Shown here: in pieces, positions 30,656-38,914 of the stretch | How the letters are laid out: each line of letters starts with the position of its first letter | Numbering within the stretch: the first letter of the stretch is position 1 | Assembly: GCA_016776875.1 (NCBI GenBank) | Contig: JADHSN010000001.1 | Span: 1 to 53,222, forward strand | Length of the DNA stretch: 53,222 bases | Direction of reading: 5' to 3' | DNA from: Gammaproteobacteria bacterium | GTDB taxonomy: Bacteria > Pseudomonadota > Gammaproteobacteria > Arenicellales > UBA868 | The notes under the pieces: generated by a model | The model's input: the letters and a program-made list of their open reading frames with translations, nothing else | Told to the model about the DNA's origin: nothing | Database searches by the model: none | Position numbers and translations under genes: made by a program

Positions 30656-32400
30656 ATCGGAACGTATCCTGGATTGTTCTTGATACCTTTTACTTTAGGA
30701 ACATTTGCCACAACGTCTTGAATCACTTTTTGGTCGCGCAAGTACTCCGCCAGGACGTCCCAAATATCAGGCAGCTCATCCGGCTGAGGATTCACACTGG
30801 CCCATCCCGCCACCTTGTAAAGACGAGAGGGATCGATCGGCTTTCCATTAAGTTCAAGATCAGACAAACGCTGCCCCATCGGTGCGGAAGGATTAATTGC
30901 GTAGCGTAATCCACCGATCCGAACCATGTCGCCGCCCATCTGGTAATAGGGATCCGTATTGAAAAGATTGTCTGCGATATCCTCGAGAACCAGCTTGATG
31001 TTTTCGCCCGACAGCTCGTTAAGCGTCGATTTAGCATAAGTAATACCCGTCTGGTCCATGACTCGCTCGACCGTTATGTCATCTCCCGGAAGCAAACTCG
31101 TCCCCCATCTAAAACCGGGCGAGAACGCGATATCAGCACCGCGCACCTCCATCAGTGCATCCACAATCACCTGGTCAAAAGTACCGGTAAAGTTTCCCCG
31201 CCGATACAAAGTGGTCTCGGTTTTAGCCAAAACAGTTTCGAGCTGCTGTTTAAACGGTTCGCGCACACCCTCGATATACGCTGACATTTCCGGATCAGCG
31301 GGCAGCAAATTAGCAAATACAGGCAGCAGGCGATAGCGAAAATCAGCAACCTTCCCGTCGCGGACGTCAAGATCCATCACCGAGAGGAACTTGCTATTCG
31401 ACCCTGAATTTGCAACTAACGTTTTGCCGCGAGCATTCTGAACCACACTCGGCACCGGCATCCCATCATGCGTATGTCCACCCAGAATGACATCGATTCC
31501 CGTAACGCGACTGGCGAGCTTTAAATCAACGTCCATTCCATTGTGAGACAGAAGCACGACGACTTGTGCACCTTGGGCCCGAACCTCGTCAACCATCTGT
31601 TGACATTGCTCCTCTCGAATACCAAAACTCCAATCCTCAATTAAGTATCGCGGGTTGGCCAGCGTGGTATACGGGAAAGCCTGACCAATAATGCCGACGG
31701 GAATGCCGTTCATTTCCCGGAGGGTATACGGCTTAAAAACCTGTCCTGACTCCTGATCAAAAGCCGGTTTATCGTCAAACGAAGCGTCTTCCGTCAACAT
31801 AATATTCTGCGCGAGAAATTCAATAGGCGAGAGCTGTGTGTCTACGATCTCCCGTACACGATCAATGCCGTACGTGAACTCCCAATGACCGGTCATGATG
31901 TCAACACCCAGTAACTTGCAGGCTTCCACCATGTCCTGACCTTGCGTCCACAGTGCGGTGGCAGAACCTTGCCAGGTATCGCCACCATCCATCAAAAGGC
32001 TGTTTGGACGTGAGGCCCTAAGCCGCTTCACCAATGTCGCCAGATGCGCAAATCCACCGACCTTTCCGTATTTACGTGCGGCAGCCTCAAAGTCCAGGTA
32101 GGTAAAAGCATGCGCATTCGCAGAATGGGCAGGCACTTTAAAATGATTAAGAAAATGCTCGCCGACAACATGAGGCGGCTTGCCTAGCGCGTTGCCGATA
32201 CCGATGTTGAAATTTGGCTCCCGAAAATACACGGGCATTAATTGCGCATGACAGTCGGTAAAGTGCAAAAGGGAAAGATTGCCAAATGTCGGCAAATCGT
32301 AGTCGACACTCGCATCAGCAAATACTCGGCTATTTACCGCCATTCCCGCAGCACTTGCCATGGCAAGCAACCGCATGAACTCTCGTCGATTGATACCCAT
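30652..32400 (-). CDS. soxB: SoxB, thiosulfohydrolase
   Basis: SoxB is a periplasmic dimanganese enzyme of the 5'-nucleotidase family that releases sulfate from SoxY-bound S-sulfocysteine. The ATG at 32400 has AGGAAGG upstream and starts right before a twin-arginine signal (NRREFMRLLAMASAAG); an earlier start at 32466 would overlap a terminator. The 582 residues contain LLHFTDCHAQLMPVYFREP, MDGGDTWQGSAT, MTGHWEFTYG and VLLSHNGMDVD metal-site motifs and GGHTHDG. It is last in the soxXYZAB set and is separated from soxA by 134 bases with two hairpins. Confidence 0.97.
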   Translation of the reverse strand: MGINRREFMRLLAMASAAGMAVNSRVFADASVDYDLPTFGNLSLLHFTDCHAQLMPVYFREPNFNIGIGNALGKPPHVVGEHFLNHFKVPAHSANAHAFTYLDFEAAARKYGKVGGFAHLATLVKRLRASRPNSLLMDGGDTWQGSATALWTQGQDMVEACKLLGVDIMTGHWEFTYGIDRVREIVDTQLSPIEFLAQNIMLTEDASFDDKPAFDQESGQVFKPYTLREMNGIPVGIIGQAFPYTTLANPRYLIEDWSFGIREEQCQQMVDEVRAQGAQVVVLLSHNGMDVDLKLASRVTGIDVILGGHTHDGMPVPSVVQNARGKTLVANSGSNSKFLSVMDLDVRDGKVADFRYRLLPVFANLLPADPEMSAYIEGVREPFKQQLETVLAKTETTLYRRGNFTGTFDQVIVDALMEVRGADIAFSPGFRWGTSLLPGDDITVERVMDQTGITYAKSTLNELSGENIKLVLEDIADNLFNTDPYYQMGGDMVRIGGLRYAINPSAPMGQRLSDLELNGKPIDPSRLYKVAGWASVNPQPDELPDIWDVLAEYLRDQKVIQDVVANVPKVKGIKNNPGYVPI

Positions 32401-32449
32401 ATCAGCCTTCCTCTCGAGATGATCAGTATTTAAAAGGAGTTTTAGAGAC

Positions 32450-32480
32450 AAAAAAACCCGGCTCACTCGCCAGGTTTTTT
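32450..32480 (-). terminator. intrinsic terminator between soxA and soxB
   Basis: On the minus strand an A-run and CC pair through TGGC-GAGTGA-GCCGGG with a following run of seven T. The stem is eight pairs (AAAAAACC/GGTTTTTT), a C-A mismatch, then three more pairs, with a six-base loop. The A-run on the other side makes it potentially bidirectional. It lies 55-85 bases after the soxA stop and before the soxB ribosome-binding site. Confidence 0.7.
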
Positions 32481-32487
32481 AACCCAT

Positions 32488-32517
32488 GATGCCGAAGCGA
32501 TTGATCGCTTCGGCATC
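32488..32517. other. perfect 13-bp hairpin upstream of the soxA-soxB terminator
   Basis: GATGCCGAAGCGA and its exact complement flank a four-base loop (TTGA on the plus strand), a very stable stem-loop. It is 18 bases downstream of the soxA stop. No T-run follows directly, so it may act as an RNA-stability stem or processing site that protects the soxXYZA message, with the next hairpin doing termination. Confidence 0.75.
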
Positions 32518-32534
32518 AAGCTAAATGAGAGAAA

Positions 32535-33389
32535 TTACTGACGCAGACTCGGCACCTTTAATGGAATGCCGGTACTCATCACAGACTCATAAAACTCTAA
32601 CGCCTTGTACTCCTCGCCCTGTGCCTTAAAGGGATGCGCGCGAACTTGCTCGGTACAGCCGCCATAACGGCGATGAATTGTGCCCCAGGGTTTACCCGCA
32701 ACCTGCCACTTCGTACGCCATACCGGAAAGCCGACGCCGTGACCAAGACCCGCACTTAACACATCGCCACGAACGCTGTTACCGGAGTTATGGACATGAC
32801 AATCCGCGCATGAAAAATTTAACTGGCCGCGTTTTGCCCAATAAATCTGTCGTCCCTTGGCATACCAATCCTGAGCGCCCGGATCAGAGTAATCAACCGC
32901 CATTCGCTCACCATTAAACTGCGACTTGTAATGGGCGACCAATCTCGCCATCTTGCCACGCTTAACATTCTTGATGACTTCTTCGCCGTTTGCTTTCAAA
33001 CACGCGTTGATATCGCCTTCGATAGTGCGCAAATCCCCGCTAGCCGCGTCAAACACCGGATAGGTATTACCCGGTGCCAGGTCACAATCGGCAAGCGACT
33101 TTCCATTCGCAAATGGCGCGCTCCACTCAGTAGCTGCCTTGTCCATCTCGGGCTCATACTGAGGAAAATCCATATTGATTTCCCAGTTCGCGCGCCGCGC
33201 GGCATATTGCGGCAACGCGTTTACCCCGTCTTGGAAATCATCAAGGGTCAGTCCCGGAAAACGTTTCAGAAAAAATCCCTGAAACTCCTCGATATCTTTT
33301 GAGATTTCCGCCTCAGAGATCGCTTGAACGGCTGACGCCCCTGTCATCGCGATACCCGCTGCTAGGGATAGCATTAATAGTCTTTTCAT
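32535..33389 (-). CDS. soxA: SoxA, monohaem cytochrome c subunit of SoxXA
   Basis: SoxXA attaches thiosulfate to SoxY. The 284-residue SoxA has a signal peptide (1-23, ending ASAVQA) and a single CxxCH haem site at C194-H198 (FSCADCHVH), so it is the monohaem type. The active-site cysteine is C245 in YGGCTEQVR, the residue that carries a cysteine persulfide ligand in characterised SoxA. C102 and C130 remain from the lost N-terminal haem region and may form a disulfide. It follows soxZ and precedes a double hairpin. Confidence 0.95.
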   Translation of the reverse strand: MKRLLMLSLAAGIAMTGASAVQAISEAEISKDIEEFQGFFLKRFPGLTLDDFQDGVNALPQYAARRANWEINMDFPQYEPEMDKAATEWSAPFANGKSLADCDLAPGNTYPVFDAASGDLRTIEGDINACLKANGEEVIKNVKRGKMARLVAHYKSQFNGERMAVDYSDPGAQDWYAKGRQIYWAKRGQLNFSCADCHVHNSGNSVRGDVLSAGLGHGVGFPVWRTKWQVAGKPWGTIHRRYGGCTEQVRAHPFKAQGEEYKALEFYESVMSTGIPLKVPSLRQ

Positions 33390-33453
33390 TTGTTCGACTC
33401 TCCTTTTAGTGTCGATGCCTTAGGGCCTGACCGCCCTAGCGCAGGCAAATCAA

Positions 33454-33768
33454 TTACGATACCGTTTTTTCCGCACTGTCTGATTCGCCCATGTTGTCTA
33501 CCCAGCTTACCGTGATCGTATCGCCGGATTTGGAATTAGCCAGATGAATACTAATCAGGGGATTTGCGGAAACGCCTGTCCCGAGATCCGCTTGTGCAAC
33601 TGCTGTTCCGTTAAGCGCGAACTCCATGGTTTTAATAAAATGTGCGGGAATCTTTTCCCCCGTTTTTTTATCTTTCCGAAGACCGGTTTCCATGGGATGC
33701 TTGGCGAGGACCATCACATCATGGCCGCCCTCAGCGCTCTTTTTAATTTTCATTTTGGTCGATGCCAT
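33454..33768 (-). CDS. soxZ: SoxZ, partner of the SoxY carrier
   Basis: SoxZ forms a heterodimer with SoxY and presents its swinging arm to the Sox enzymes. The 104-residue protein has no signal peptide, as expected because it is carried out with the Tat-exported SoxY. Sequence features are KHPMETGLRKDKKTGEKIPAHFI, LNGTAVAQADLGTGVSANP and GDTITVSWVDN, all standard for SoxZ. It is 31 bases downstream of soxY. Confidence 0.96.
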   Translation of the reverse strand: MASTKMKIKKSAEGGHDVMVLAKHPMETGLRKDKKTGEKIPAHFIKTMEFALNGTAVAQADLGTGVSANPLISIHLANSKSGDTITVSWVDNMGESDSAEKTVS

Positions 33769-33799
33769 TATTTACTCTCCTACTGAATACTGTGAGGGA

Positions 33800-34270
33800 T
33801 TAGCCGCCGCAACCGCCGACCGTAACTTTAATTTCTTGGGAGGTCATGTAAATCTTGCCGCCCGCTTTCACGTAGCAATTTACCGGTGAAGTCTGTCCCA
33901 TCTTGATGCGCGCGCTGTACATTGCGCCGGCACCACCGCCCATCACCTCTAGACCTGTTGTAAAAGGAGCTGGATTTTTCACAACAATCACACCGATTGA
34001 TTCCACATTGGCGAGGGACGTCATCACCTTAATCGGGACAACCGCGCCATTTTCGGCCTGCAGCGGTGCTTTTAATGATACTTCGTCACTTTCAACTACG
34101 TCGGATGATCCGAAGAAAGCTTCGAGCGCCTCGGCTTCGGGGCGCGGTCCAAACGCACTCTCCGGCCAAGCTGCGGCCAAAACTCGAGTTGGGCTCAACA
34201 GGCCCGCGCCCGCAGCCACGGCAAGCGTGCTGGCGGCTACTGATCCTTTCAGAAATATTCTTCGTTTCAT
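33800..34270 (-). CDS. soxY: SoxY, sulfur-carrier protein
   Basis: SoxY carries the pathway's sulfur intermediates covalently. The 156-residue protein has a Tat-like signal (MKRRIFLKGSVAASTLAVAAG) and the essential C-terminal swinging arm KVTVGGCGG with carrier cysteine C154. The middle KAPLQAENGAVVPIKVMTSL and VKNPAPFTTGLEV are family hallmarks. It lies between soxX and soxZ. With SoxCD not seen, SoxY sulfane sulfur would have to be removed another way. Confidence 0.96.
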   Translation of the reverse strand: MKRRIFLKGSVAASTLAVAAGAGLLSPTRVLAAAWPESAFGPRPEAEALEAFFGSSDVVESDEVSLKAPLQAENGAVVPIKVMTSLANVESIGVIVVKNPAPFTTGLEVMGGGAGAMYSARIKMGQTSPVNCYVKAGGKIYMTSQEIKVTVGGCGG

Positions 34271-34346
34271 AATTTATCTCTTCCTCAATTTTTAAACTGT
34301 TTCAAATAGTAGATCGTGATTTAAAACCGTACCGGTAAAACCGCTA

Positions 34347-34772
34347 CTAAATTGATAGCAACCAATCAACAAGATTGTCGATATCTTGCTCACTAATCAA
34401 CTTGTGCTTTCCAAAAGGCGGCATGGACGTGTTCGGATTTTTAACCGTTGGATCCCAAATCTGCGCCCTGAGATCCTCGCGATTCGGATAACGCGCTTTC
34501 ATTGCCACGAGCGGAGGCGCAATATTGCCACCCGTTGGAAAACCTTCAGGCCAGGGGCTCACCATAGCCTGATGACAGGCCAAACAATTACCTCCCCGTC
34601 GATTCACCGCAACGCACCATCCTTTAATGACACTGTCGGCATCTTTTGCCACCTTTTTACACTCTTTATCAGTCGGCCATTCTCCCGCCTGGGCGACTGG
34701 GCTAACACCAACAGTTAAGATCATTGATACCGCTGCCGCGAAAGCAAGCAAACCTGTCTTCAATCTACGCAT
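34347..34772 (-). CDS. soxX: SoxX, monohaem cytochrome c subunit of SoxXA
   Basis: SoxX accepts electrons in the SoxXA reaction. The 141 residues have a signal peptide (1-29, ending VAQA), one CxxCH at C63-H67 (NCLACHQAM) and a likely axial methionine M117 in NTSMPPFGKH. GGAGGAG lies six bases before the ATG. It is the first gene of the sox set, so the sox promoter should be in 34773-35015. Confidence 0.95.
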   Translation of the reverse strand: MRRLKTGLLAFAAAVSMILTVGVSPVAQAGEWPTDKECKKVAKDADSVIKGWCVAVNRRGGNCLACHQAMVSPWPEGFPTGGNIAPPLVAMKARYPNREDLRAQIWDPTVKNPNTSMPPFGKHKLISEQDIDNLVDWLLSI

Positions 34773-35015
34773 TTTTCTCCTCCAGTTACTCCGCTTCGCA
34801 GTTATGCGGCCTACAAGCGGTTCGTTGCGATCTAGTTAGCATGCTTCATTAAGCTTCGATATAGATCATTTCATCGACAGAATCTATCGGCATTTTTACC
34901 CAAAAAGCATGGATCTCGCAAGCCTATTAATTGCCCCTTTAGCTGTACAGGATTTTGAAAGCCGAATAGATCTTTTATTCAAACTGCCTTCCGATCTCTC
35001 TTTTTGAGATAAGCG
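34773..35015 (-). promoter_or_regulatory. sox upstream region
   Basis: This 242-base gap between bepA and soxX should contain the sox promoter. An inverted repeat with six-base arms (ATAGAT at 34861 and ATCTAT at 34882, 15 bases apart) lies about 90-115 bases upstream of soxX and could be an operator. I see no clear -35/-10 pair. The AGAAATTCTG palindrome seen upstream of dsrA is absent. Confidence 0.35.
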
Positions 35016-36464
35016 CTACGGCTTTGATGGCTGCAACGCCTCTAACTCACTGATTTTTGAAGTAATACTGGCTTCCAAGTAGGCATTATCTGAAATGAGC
35101 GTACTGGCATGCTGAAGCGCCCCAATCGCTCTGCTGATCTCATCCTGAAGAAAGTAATATTCCGCCAGCGCCTGAAAAGATTGCGGCAGGTTGCCGGCCT
35201 CTCCTTCCACTCTTGCCATCAGTCGGTAAAGAAAAGCGTTTGATGGCGCGGCACGAATCGCACGGCGAAGGACTTTGCGTGACACCTCAAAACGACCTGC
35301 TTTCATCAACGCATCCGCAAAATAGTAGGCCACAACCGTTGATTCAGGTGTCTCAAGTGCCAGGGTCTCGAGGTGGCTAACGGCATCCTCTACCTGCCCA
35401 CTTTGAAGCAATGCGTCTGCCAACGCCAGACGATAAGAAACATCTCCGGGAAAATCTCGATGCAGATCCGAGGCCCGCTTAATGGCTTCGTCATAATTGC
35501 CAAATCGGATCAAAGTCAGCACCTGGCCATAACGGGCTACTCGCGCGTCTATGGTCACCGTTGAGTCAAGATGATGGGTAAAATTCGCGAGCACGCCATC
35601 CGCGCCCCCCGCACCATAAAGCGCTTGAATGCGCACTCGCGCATGATAGAAGTCAAGCGAGGGTGGCTCAGCAAAATCTGGATACTGCCGAATCCGAGAC
35701 TCAACAAGCGCAATGCGGTTCTGAGTCAGGGGGTGGGTTCTCAAATATTCTGGTGCGCCAGACGATTGCAATCGGGTCTCCTGATCCAAGCGCTTCAAAA
35801 ACTGAATAGTGGCAGATGCCGGATAACCGGCATCGGTCAAAATTCTCAAGCCTAGGACGTCGGCTTCACGCTCATACTCTCGGTTGTAGTTCAGTTGATC
35901 CGCAACCGCCGCACCACTCGTTGCGGCCATTGCAGCGGCGCCAACTTGCCCGCCGAGTAAAATTCCGGCCAGCATCGCCGCGGTTGTCGGCAGTTTTCGC
36001 TGGCGCGATCGTTCCATCATTCGAGGCAGATGTCGCTGGGCCACGTGCCCCAATTCGTGTGCAATCACGGACGCCAGCTCCGCCTCAGTCTGGGTCGCAG
36101 TTACAAGGCCTGTGAATACAGCCATTCGACTGCCCGGACCGGCGAAAGCATTCACCATCGGACTGTCGATCAAAAAAAAGCGAAGGCTGTCCGTATCGCC
36201 CACAAGACCCCGTGACAGCCTCTGGCCCAGCGCGCTCACATATTCCGTGAGGAGCGGATCATCAATGAAAACAAGCTGTTTACGTGCAGCCGCGATGAAT
36301 TCCCGGCCCATCGCCTGCTCTTCCGGCGAGGTCACAATGCCAGACTGGAGACTGCCCAAGGGCGAATCTTGCTCAGCACTGCCAGCCCCGCAAAATAAGA
36401 CTAAGGACAGGCTTAGGCACGCCATCGAAGTCTTTAGGGTAAGGTGTCGAGCTGCTCTGGTCAT
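35016..36464 (-). CDS. bepA: BepA-like M48 metalloprotease/chaperone with TPR repeats
   Basis: BepA is a periplasmic protein that aids or degrades outer-membrane proteins such as LptD. The ATG at 36464 is preferred because AGGGGG lies five bases upstream. The 482 residues have a signal peptide (cut near GAGSA), the zinc motif VIAHELGHVAQRH with third ligand in YEREADVLGL, and a C-terminal half of TPR repeats (for example VSYRLALADALLQSGQVEDAVSHLETLALETP). Length and order match the YfgC/BepA family. Confidence 0.92.
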   Translation of the reverse strand: MTRAARHLTLKTSMACLSLSLVLFCGAGSAEQDSPLGSLQSGIVTSPEEQAMGREFIAAARKQLVFIDDPLLTEYVSALGQRLSRGLVGDTDSLRFFLIDSPMVNAFAGPGSRMAVFTGLVTATQTEAELASVIAHELGHVAQRHLPRMMERSRQRKLPTTAAMLAGILLGGQVGAAAMAATSGAAVADQLNYNREYEREADVLGLRILTDAGYPASATIQFLKRLDQETRLQSSGAPEYLRTHPLTQNRIALVESRIRQYPDFAEPPSLDFYHARVRIQALYGAGGADGVLANFTHHLDSTVTIDARVARYGQVLTLIRFGNYDEAIKRASDLHRDFPGDVSYRLALADALLQSGQVEDAVSHLETLALETPESTVVAYYFADALMKAGRFEVSRKVLRRAIRAAPSNAFLYRLMARVEGEAGNLPQSFQALAEYYFLQDEISRAIGALQHASTLISDNAYLEASITSKISELEALQPSKP

Positions 36465-36607
36465 ATTCACCCCCTAAGTTTATCAGTCACTTTTGCGATT
36501 GCTGATTGGATTCATCGTTCCCCGAAGATAAAATTACGCAGCGCGAGTTGGAATCCTGCCACTCGGCGATGATCAGCAAAAACACGGTGCCACCCCCGGA
36601 GAAGGTA

Positions 36608-37873
36608 ATGTTGCAAAAAATGAGCAAAGATGACCTTACGAATCGAGAGATTGAATTGCGTAACCAATTCAACGCGGCTTGTCAGGCGGGACTAAAACTT
36701 GATATGACCCGGGGGAAACCATCGCCCGAACAGTTGGATCTCGCTAACCCAATGCTATCGCTACCCGGAGATGGGGTATTCACAGATTCGCACGGCGTGG
36801 ACTGCCGGAACTATGGTGGCATTGACGGACTGCCGCAGATGAAAGCGCTTTTCGCTGATATCCTCGGTTGCGAACCCCAAGATGTCATTGTCAGCGGCAA
36901 CAGCAGTTTGACGATGATGTATGACGCGGTTGCTCGCGCAGTCCTATTCGGTGTCCCCGGCGGCGAACAGCCCTGGAGTCAACAGGGCACAGTTCGATTT
37001 CTCTGTCCAGCGCCGGGATATGACCGGCATTTTGAAATTACGTCTCATTTGGGTTTCGAATTGCTCAATGTTGAATTGACTGACGCGGGTCCTGATATGG
37101 ATCGGGTCGAGATGCTTGCCGCGGATCACGCCGTAAAAGGCATCTGGTGTGTCCCTCGCTACAGCAATCCGACCGGAATTACCTATACCGATGCGGTTGC
37201 GAGACGTTTAGCAACGATGAATGCCGCGCCAGACTTTCGGATTTTTTGGGATAACGCTTATGCCGAACACCATTTAACAGACGAGCGTCAGGCGGTTCCC
37301 GATATCCTGCAAGCCTGTCGTGACGCGGGTCACCCCGACCGGGTGCTGATGTTCACATCAACATCTAAAATGACAATGGCAGGTGCGGGTGTATCAGCAA
37401 TGGCCGCAAGCCCGGACAATATTAATGATGCGCGGCGTCATCTTTCAATCCAAACCATCGGTCCCGACAAACTGAATCAACTACGTCATCTCAATTTTTT
37501 CAAAAACATCGAGGGTCTCCGAGCCCACATGGCGCGGATCGGTGAGATCCTGAAACCCAAGTTTGACTTGGTCAATGAACTTCTTGAGCGCAACCTCGGT
37601 GGAAAAGGTATTGCGACATGGTCTCAGCCGAAGGGCGGCTACTTCGTTAATGTCAACGCGCCTGATGACTGCGCTCGAACCATCATTGATATGGCTGAAA
37701 AAGCCGGTGTCAAACTCACGCCCGCCGGCGCGCCGTTTGCTTATGGACTCGATCCACAAAATCGGGTGATTCGGCTGGCGCCGAGCTTCCCGCCGTTGGA
37801 GGATATTCGACAGGCGATGGAGATTTTCACGCTTTGCGTCGAACTGGCAGCAGTCCGAAAAGCCTTAAATTAG
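36608..37873 (+). CDS. aminotransferase, aspartate aminotransferase type Ic-like
   Basis: A 421-residue pyridoxal-phosphate enzyme. The ATG at 36608 has GGAG six bases upstream and the family sequence starts here; the longer frame from 36506 has no similarity. Features are LKLDMTRGKPSPEQLDLANP, YGGIDGLPQMKALFADIL, GNSSLTMMYDAVARA, PRYSNPTGITY, FWDNAYAEHHL and the cofactor lysine in STSKMTMAGAGVS. This is the pattern of the atypical aspartate aminotransferase subgroup Ic, which transfers amino groups between aspartate and 2-oxoglutarate. Substrate is inferred from family only. It is monocistronic, between bepA and tusA. Confidence 0.85.
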   Translation: MLQKMSKDDLTNREIELRNQFNAACQAGLKLDMTRGKPSPEQLDLANPMLSLPGDGVFTDSHGVDCRNYGGIDGLPQMKALFADILGCEPQDVIVSGNSSLTMMYDAVARAVLFGVPGGEQPWSQQGTVRFLCPAPGYDRHFEITSHLGFELLNVELTDAGPDMDRVEMLAADHAVKGIWCVPRYSNPTGITYTDAVARRLATMNAAPDFRIFWDNAYAEHHLTDERQAVPDILQACRDAGHPDRVLMFTSTSKMTMAGAGVSAMAASPDNINDARRHLSIQTIGPDKLNQLRHLNFFKNIEGLRAHMARIGEILKPKFDLVNELLERNLGGKGIATWSQPKGGYFVNVNAPDDCARTIIDMAEKAGVKLTPAGAPFAYGLDPQNRVIRLAPSFPPLEDIRQAMEIFTLCVELAAVRKALN

Positions 37874-37917
37874 ACATTTTTTGCGCTTTTTTAGAGTTTA
37901 TTTTTATATTTTAAAAT

Positions 37918-37947
37918 TTGATTAACTTCTAATATACTATTTATAAA
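37918..37947 (+). promoter_or_regulatory. putative sigma-70 promoter for tusA-dsrE2
   Basis: TTGATT at 37918 and TTATAA at 37941 are separated by 17 bases in a very AT-rich segment, a good fit to a -35/-10 pair. Transcription would begin near 37953, leaving a leader of about 130 bases before tusA. Confidence 0.5.
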
Positions 37948-37952
37948 TAAAA

Positions 37953-38083
37953 GGTCTAACCCCCCGTTAGGGTGATTACAACCGTCAACAACGGTGAGTA
38001 AAAAGGCTAACAAGAAAAATGTTTTGTTCTTTACGTCCCGTCGACGTTGTCAAAAAATTTAATTAATCAAGAGGAGAAAAATT
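37953..38083 (+). promoter_or_regulatory. structured 5' leader of tusA
   Basis: The leader contains a hairpin CTAAC-CCCCC-GTTAG (37956-37970), a second hairpin ACCGT-CAACA-ACGGT (37981-37995), another CTAAC at 38007-38011 able to compete for the GTTAG arm, and a CGTTGT at 38045-38050 that can pair with ACAACG at 37988-37993. It ends with AAGAGGAG seven bases before the ATG. It does not match a riboswitch class I know. It may be a regulatory leader or simply a stabilising UTR. Confidence 0.4.
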
Positions 38084-38317
38084 ATGTCCGAGACCGATCA
38101 GGAATTAGATGCGCGGGGACTCAACTGCCCTTTACCTATCCTGCGGGCCAAGAAAACACTCAATGGCATGAGTGCCGGCGAGTTATTGAAAATCATTGCA
38201 ACTGATCCTGGCTCTGTTAAAGATTTTCAGGCCTTCGCCACCCAAACGGGCAACGAACTGATGTCGTCATCTGAAGAAAATGGCGAATTTCATTTTCTAT
38301 TGAAGAAAGGCGGCTAA
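38084..38317 (+). CDS. tusA: TusA sulfur-carrier protein
   Basis: TusA is a small cytoplasmic persulfide carrier; in Dsr-type sulfur oxidisers it feeds sulfur toward DsrEFH and DsrC. The 77-residue protein has the signature LDARGLNCPLPILRAKKTL with reactive C15 in CPxP, followed by GELLKIIATDPGS. A strong GAGGAG precedes it. It is paired with dsrE2, but the rhodanese gene that often accompanies this pair is not seen. Confidence 0.96.
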   Translation: MSETDQELDARGLNCPLPILRAKKTLNGMSAGELLKIIATDPGSVKDFQAFATQTGNELMSSSEENGEFHFLLKKGG

Positions 38318-38368
38318 AACGCCTGCCGGCAATAAAGCAATGAAACCATAACCCGAAGGAGGCCATTA

Positions 38369-38848
38369 ATGACCGATAAAAGTATGACAATTATCGCGAC
38401 CAAGGGCACCTTAGACTGGGCCTATCCGCCGTTTATTTTATCGTCAACAGCCGCGGCGCTCGGTTACAACGTCACAATGTTTTTCACCTTCTACGGCCTT
38501 CAGTTGCTCAAAAAAGACCTGAGTCTTTCGGTCAGTCCCCTGGGTAATCCGGGTATGCCCATGCCCATGTCCATGGACAAATGGTTTCCGGTACTCGGTA
38601 CCGCCATTCCCGGCATGCAGGCGATGATGACCGGAATGATGAAAAACACAATCAAGTCTAAGGGGGTGGCGAGCGTTGCCGAACTTCGTGACCTGTGCAT
38701 AGAAGCCGATGTAAAAATGATCGGCTGTCAGATGACCATTGATCTTTTTGATTTAAACCCAAAAGACCTGATTGACGAAATTGATCTAGGCGGCGCCGCA
38801 ACCTATTTAGACCATGCAGGCGGATCGGACATCAACTTATTTATTTAA
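38369..38848 (+). CDS. dsrE2: DsrE2-family sulfur-trafficking protein
   Basis: A 159-residue DsrE/DsrF-like protein. It has a hydrophobic early segment (FILSSTAAALGYNVTMFFTFYGL), the motif NPGMPMPMSM, a methionine-rich stretch GMQAMMTGMMKN and the cysteine C120 in MIGCQMTIDLF, ending in GGAATYLDHAG and LFI. These are typical of DsrE2, which is membrane-associated and works with TusA in persulfide transfer. GAAGGAGG lies close to the start. A strong terminator follows. Confidence 0.93.
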   Translation: MTDKSMTIIATKGTLDWAYPPFILSSTAAALGYNVTMFFTFYGLQLLKKDLSLSVSPLGNPGMPMPMSMDKWFPVLGTAIPGMQAMMTGMMKNTIKSKGVASVAELRDLCIEADVKMIGCQMTIDLFDLNPKDLIDEIDLGGAATYLDHAGGSDINLFI

Positions 38849-38864
38849 GATGACCGGGCTCCTC

Positions 38865-38892
38865 AAAAAGGCGCCTTTCAGGCGCCTTTTTT
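38865..38892 (+). terminator. intrinsic terminator after dsrE2
   Basis: AAAAAGGCGCC-TTTCA-GGCGCCTTTTTT: an 11-bp stem formed by GGCGCC plus the flanking A/T run, with a five-base loop and a T-run. It starts 16 bases after the dsrE2 stop. Because the A-run mirrors the T-run it could also stop minus-strand transcripts from the oxygenase gene at 38915. Confidence 0.85.
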
Positions 38893-38914
38893 GCTGATTC
38901 CCTCTAAAGCCGGG

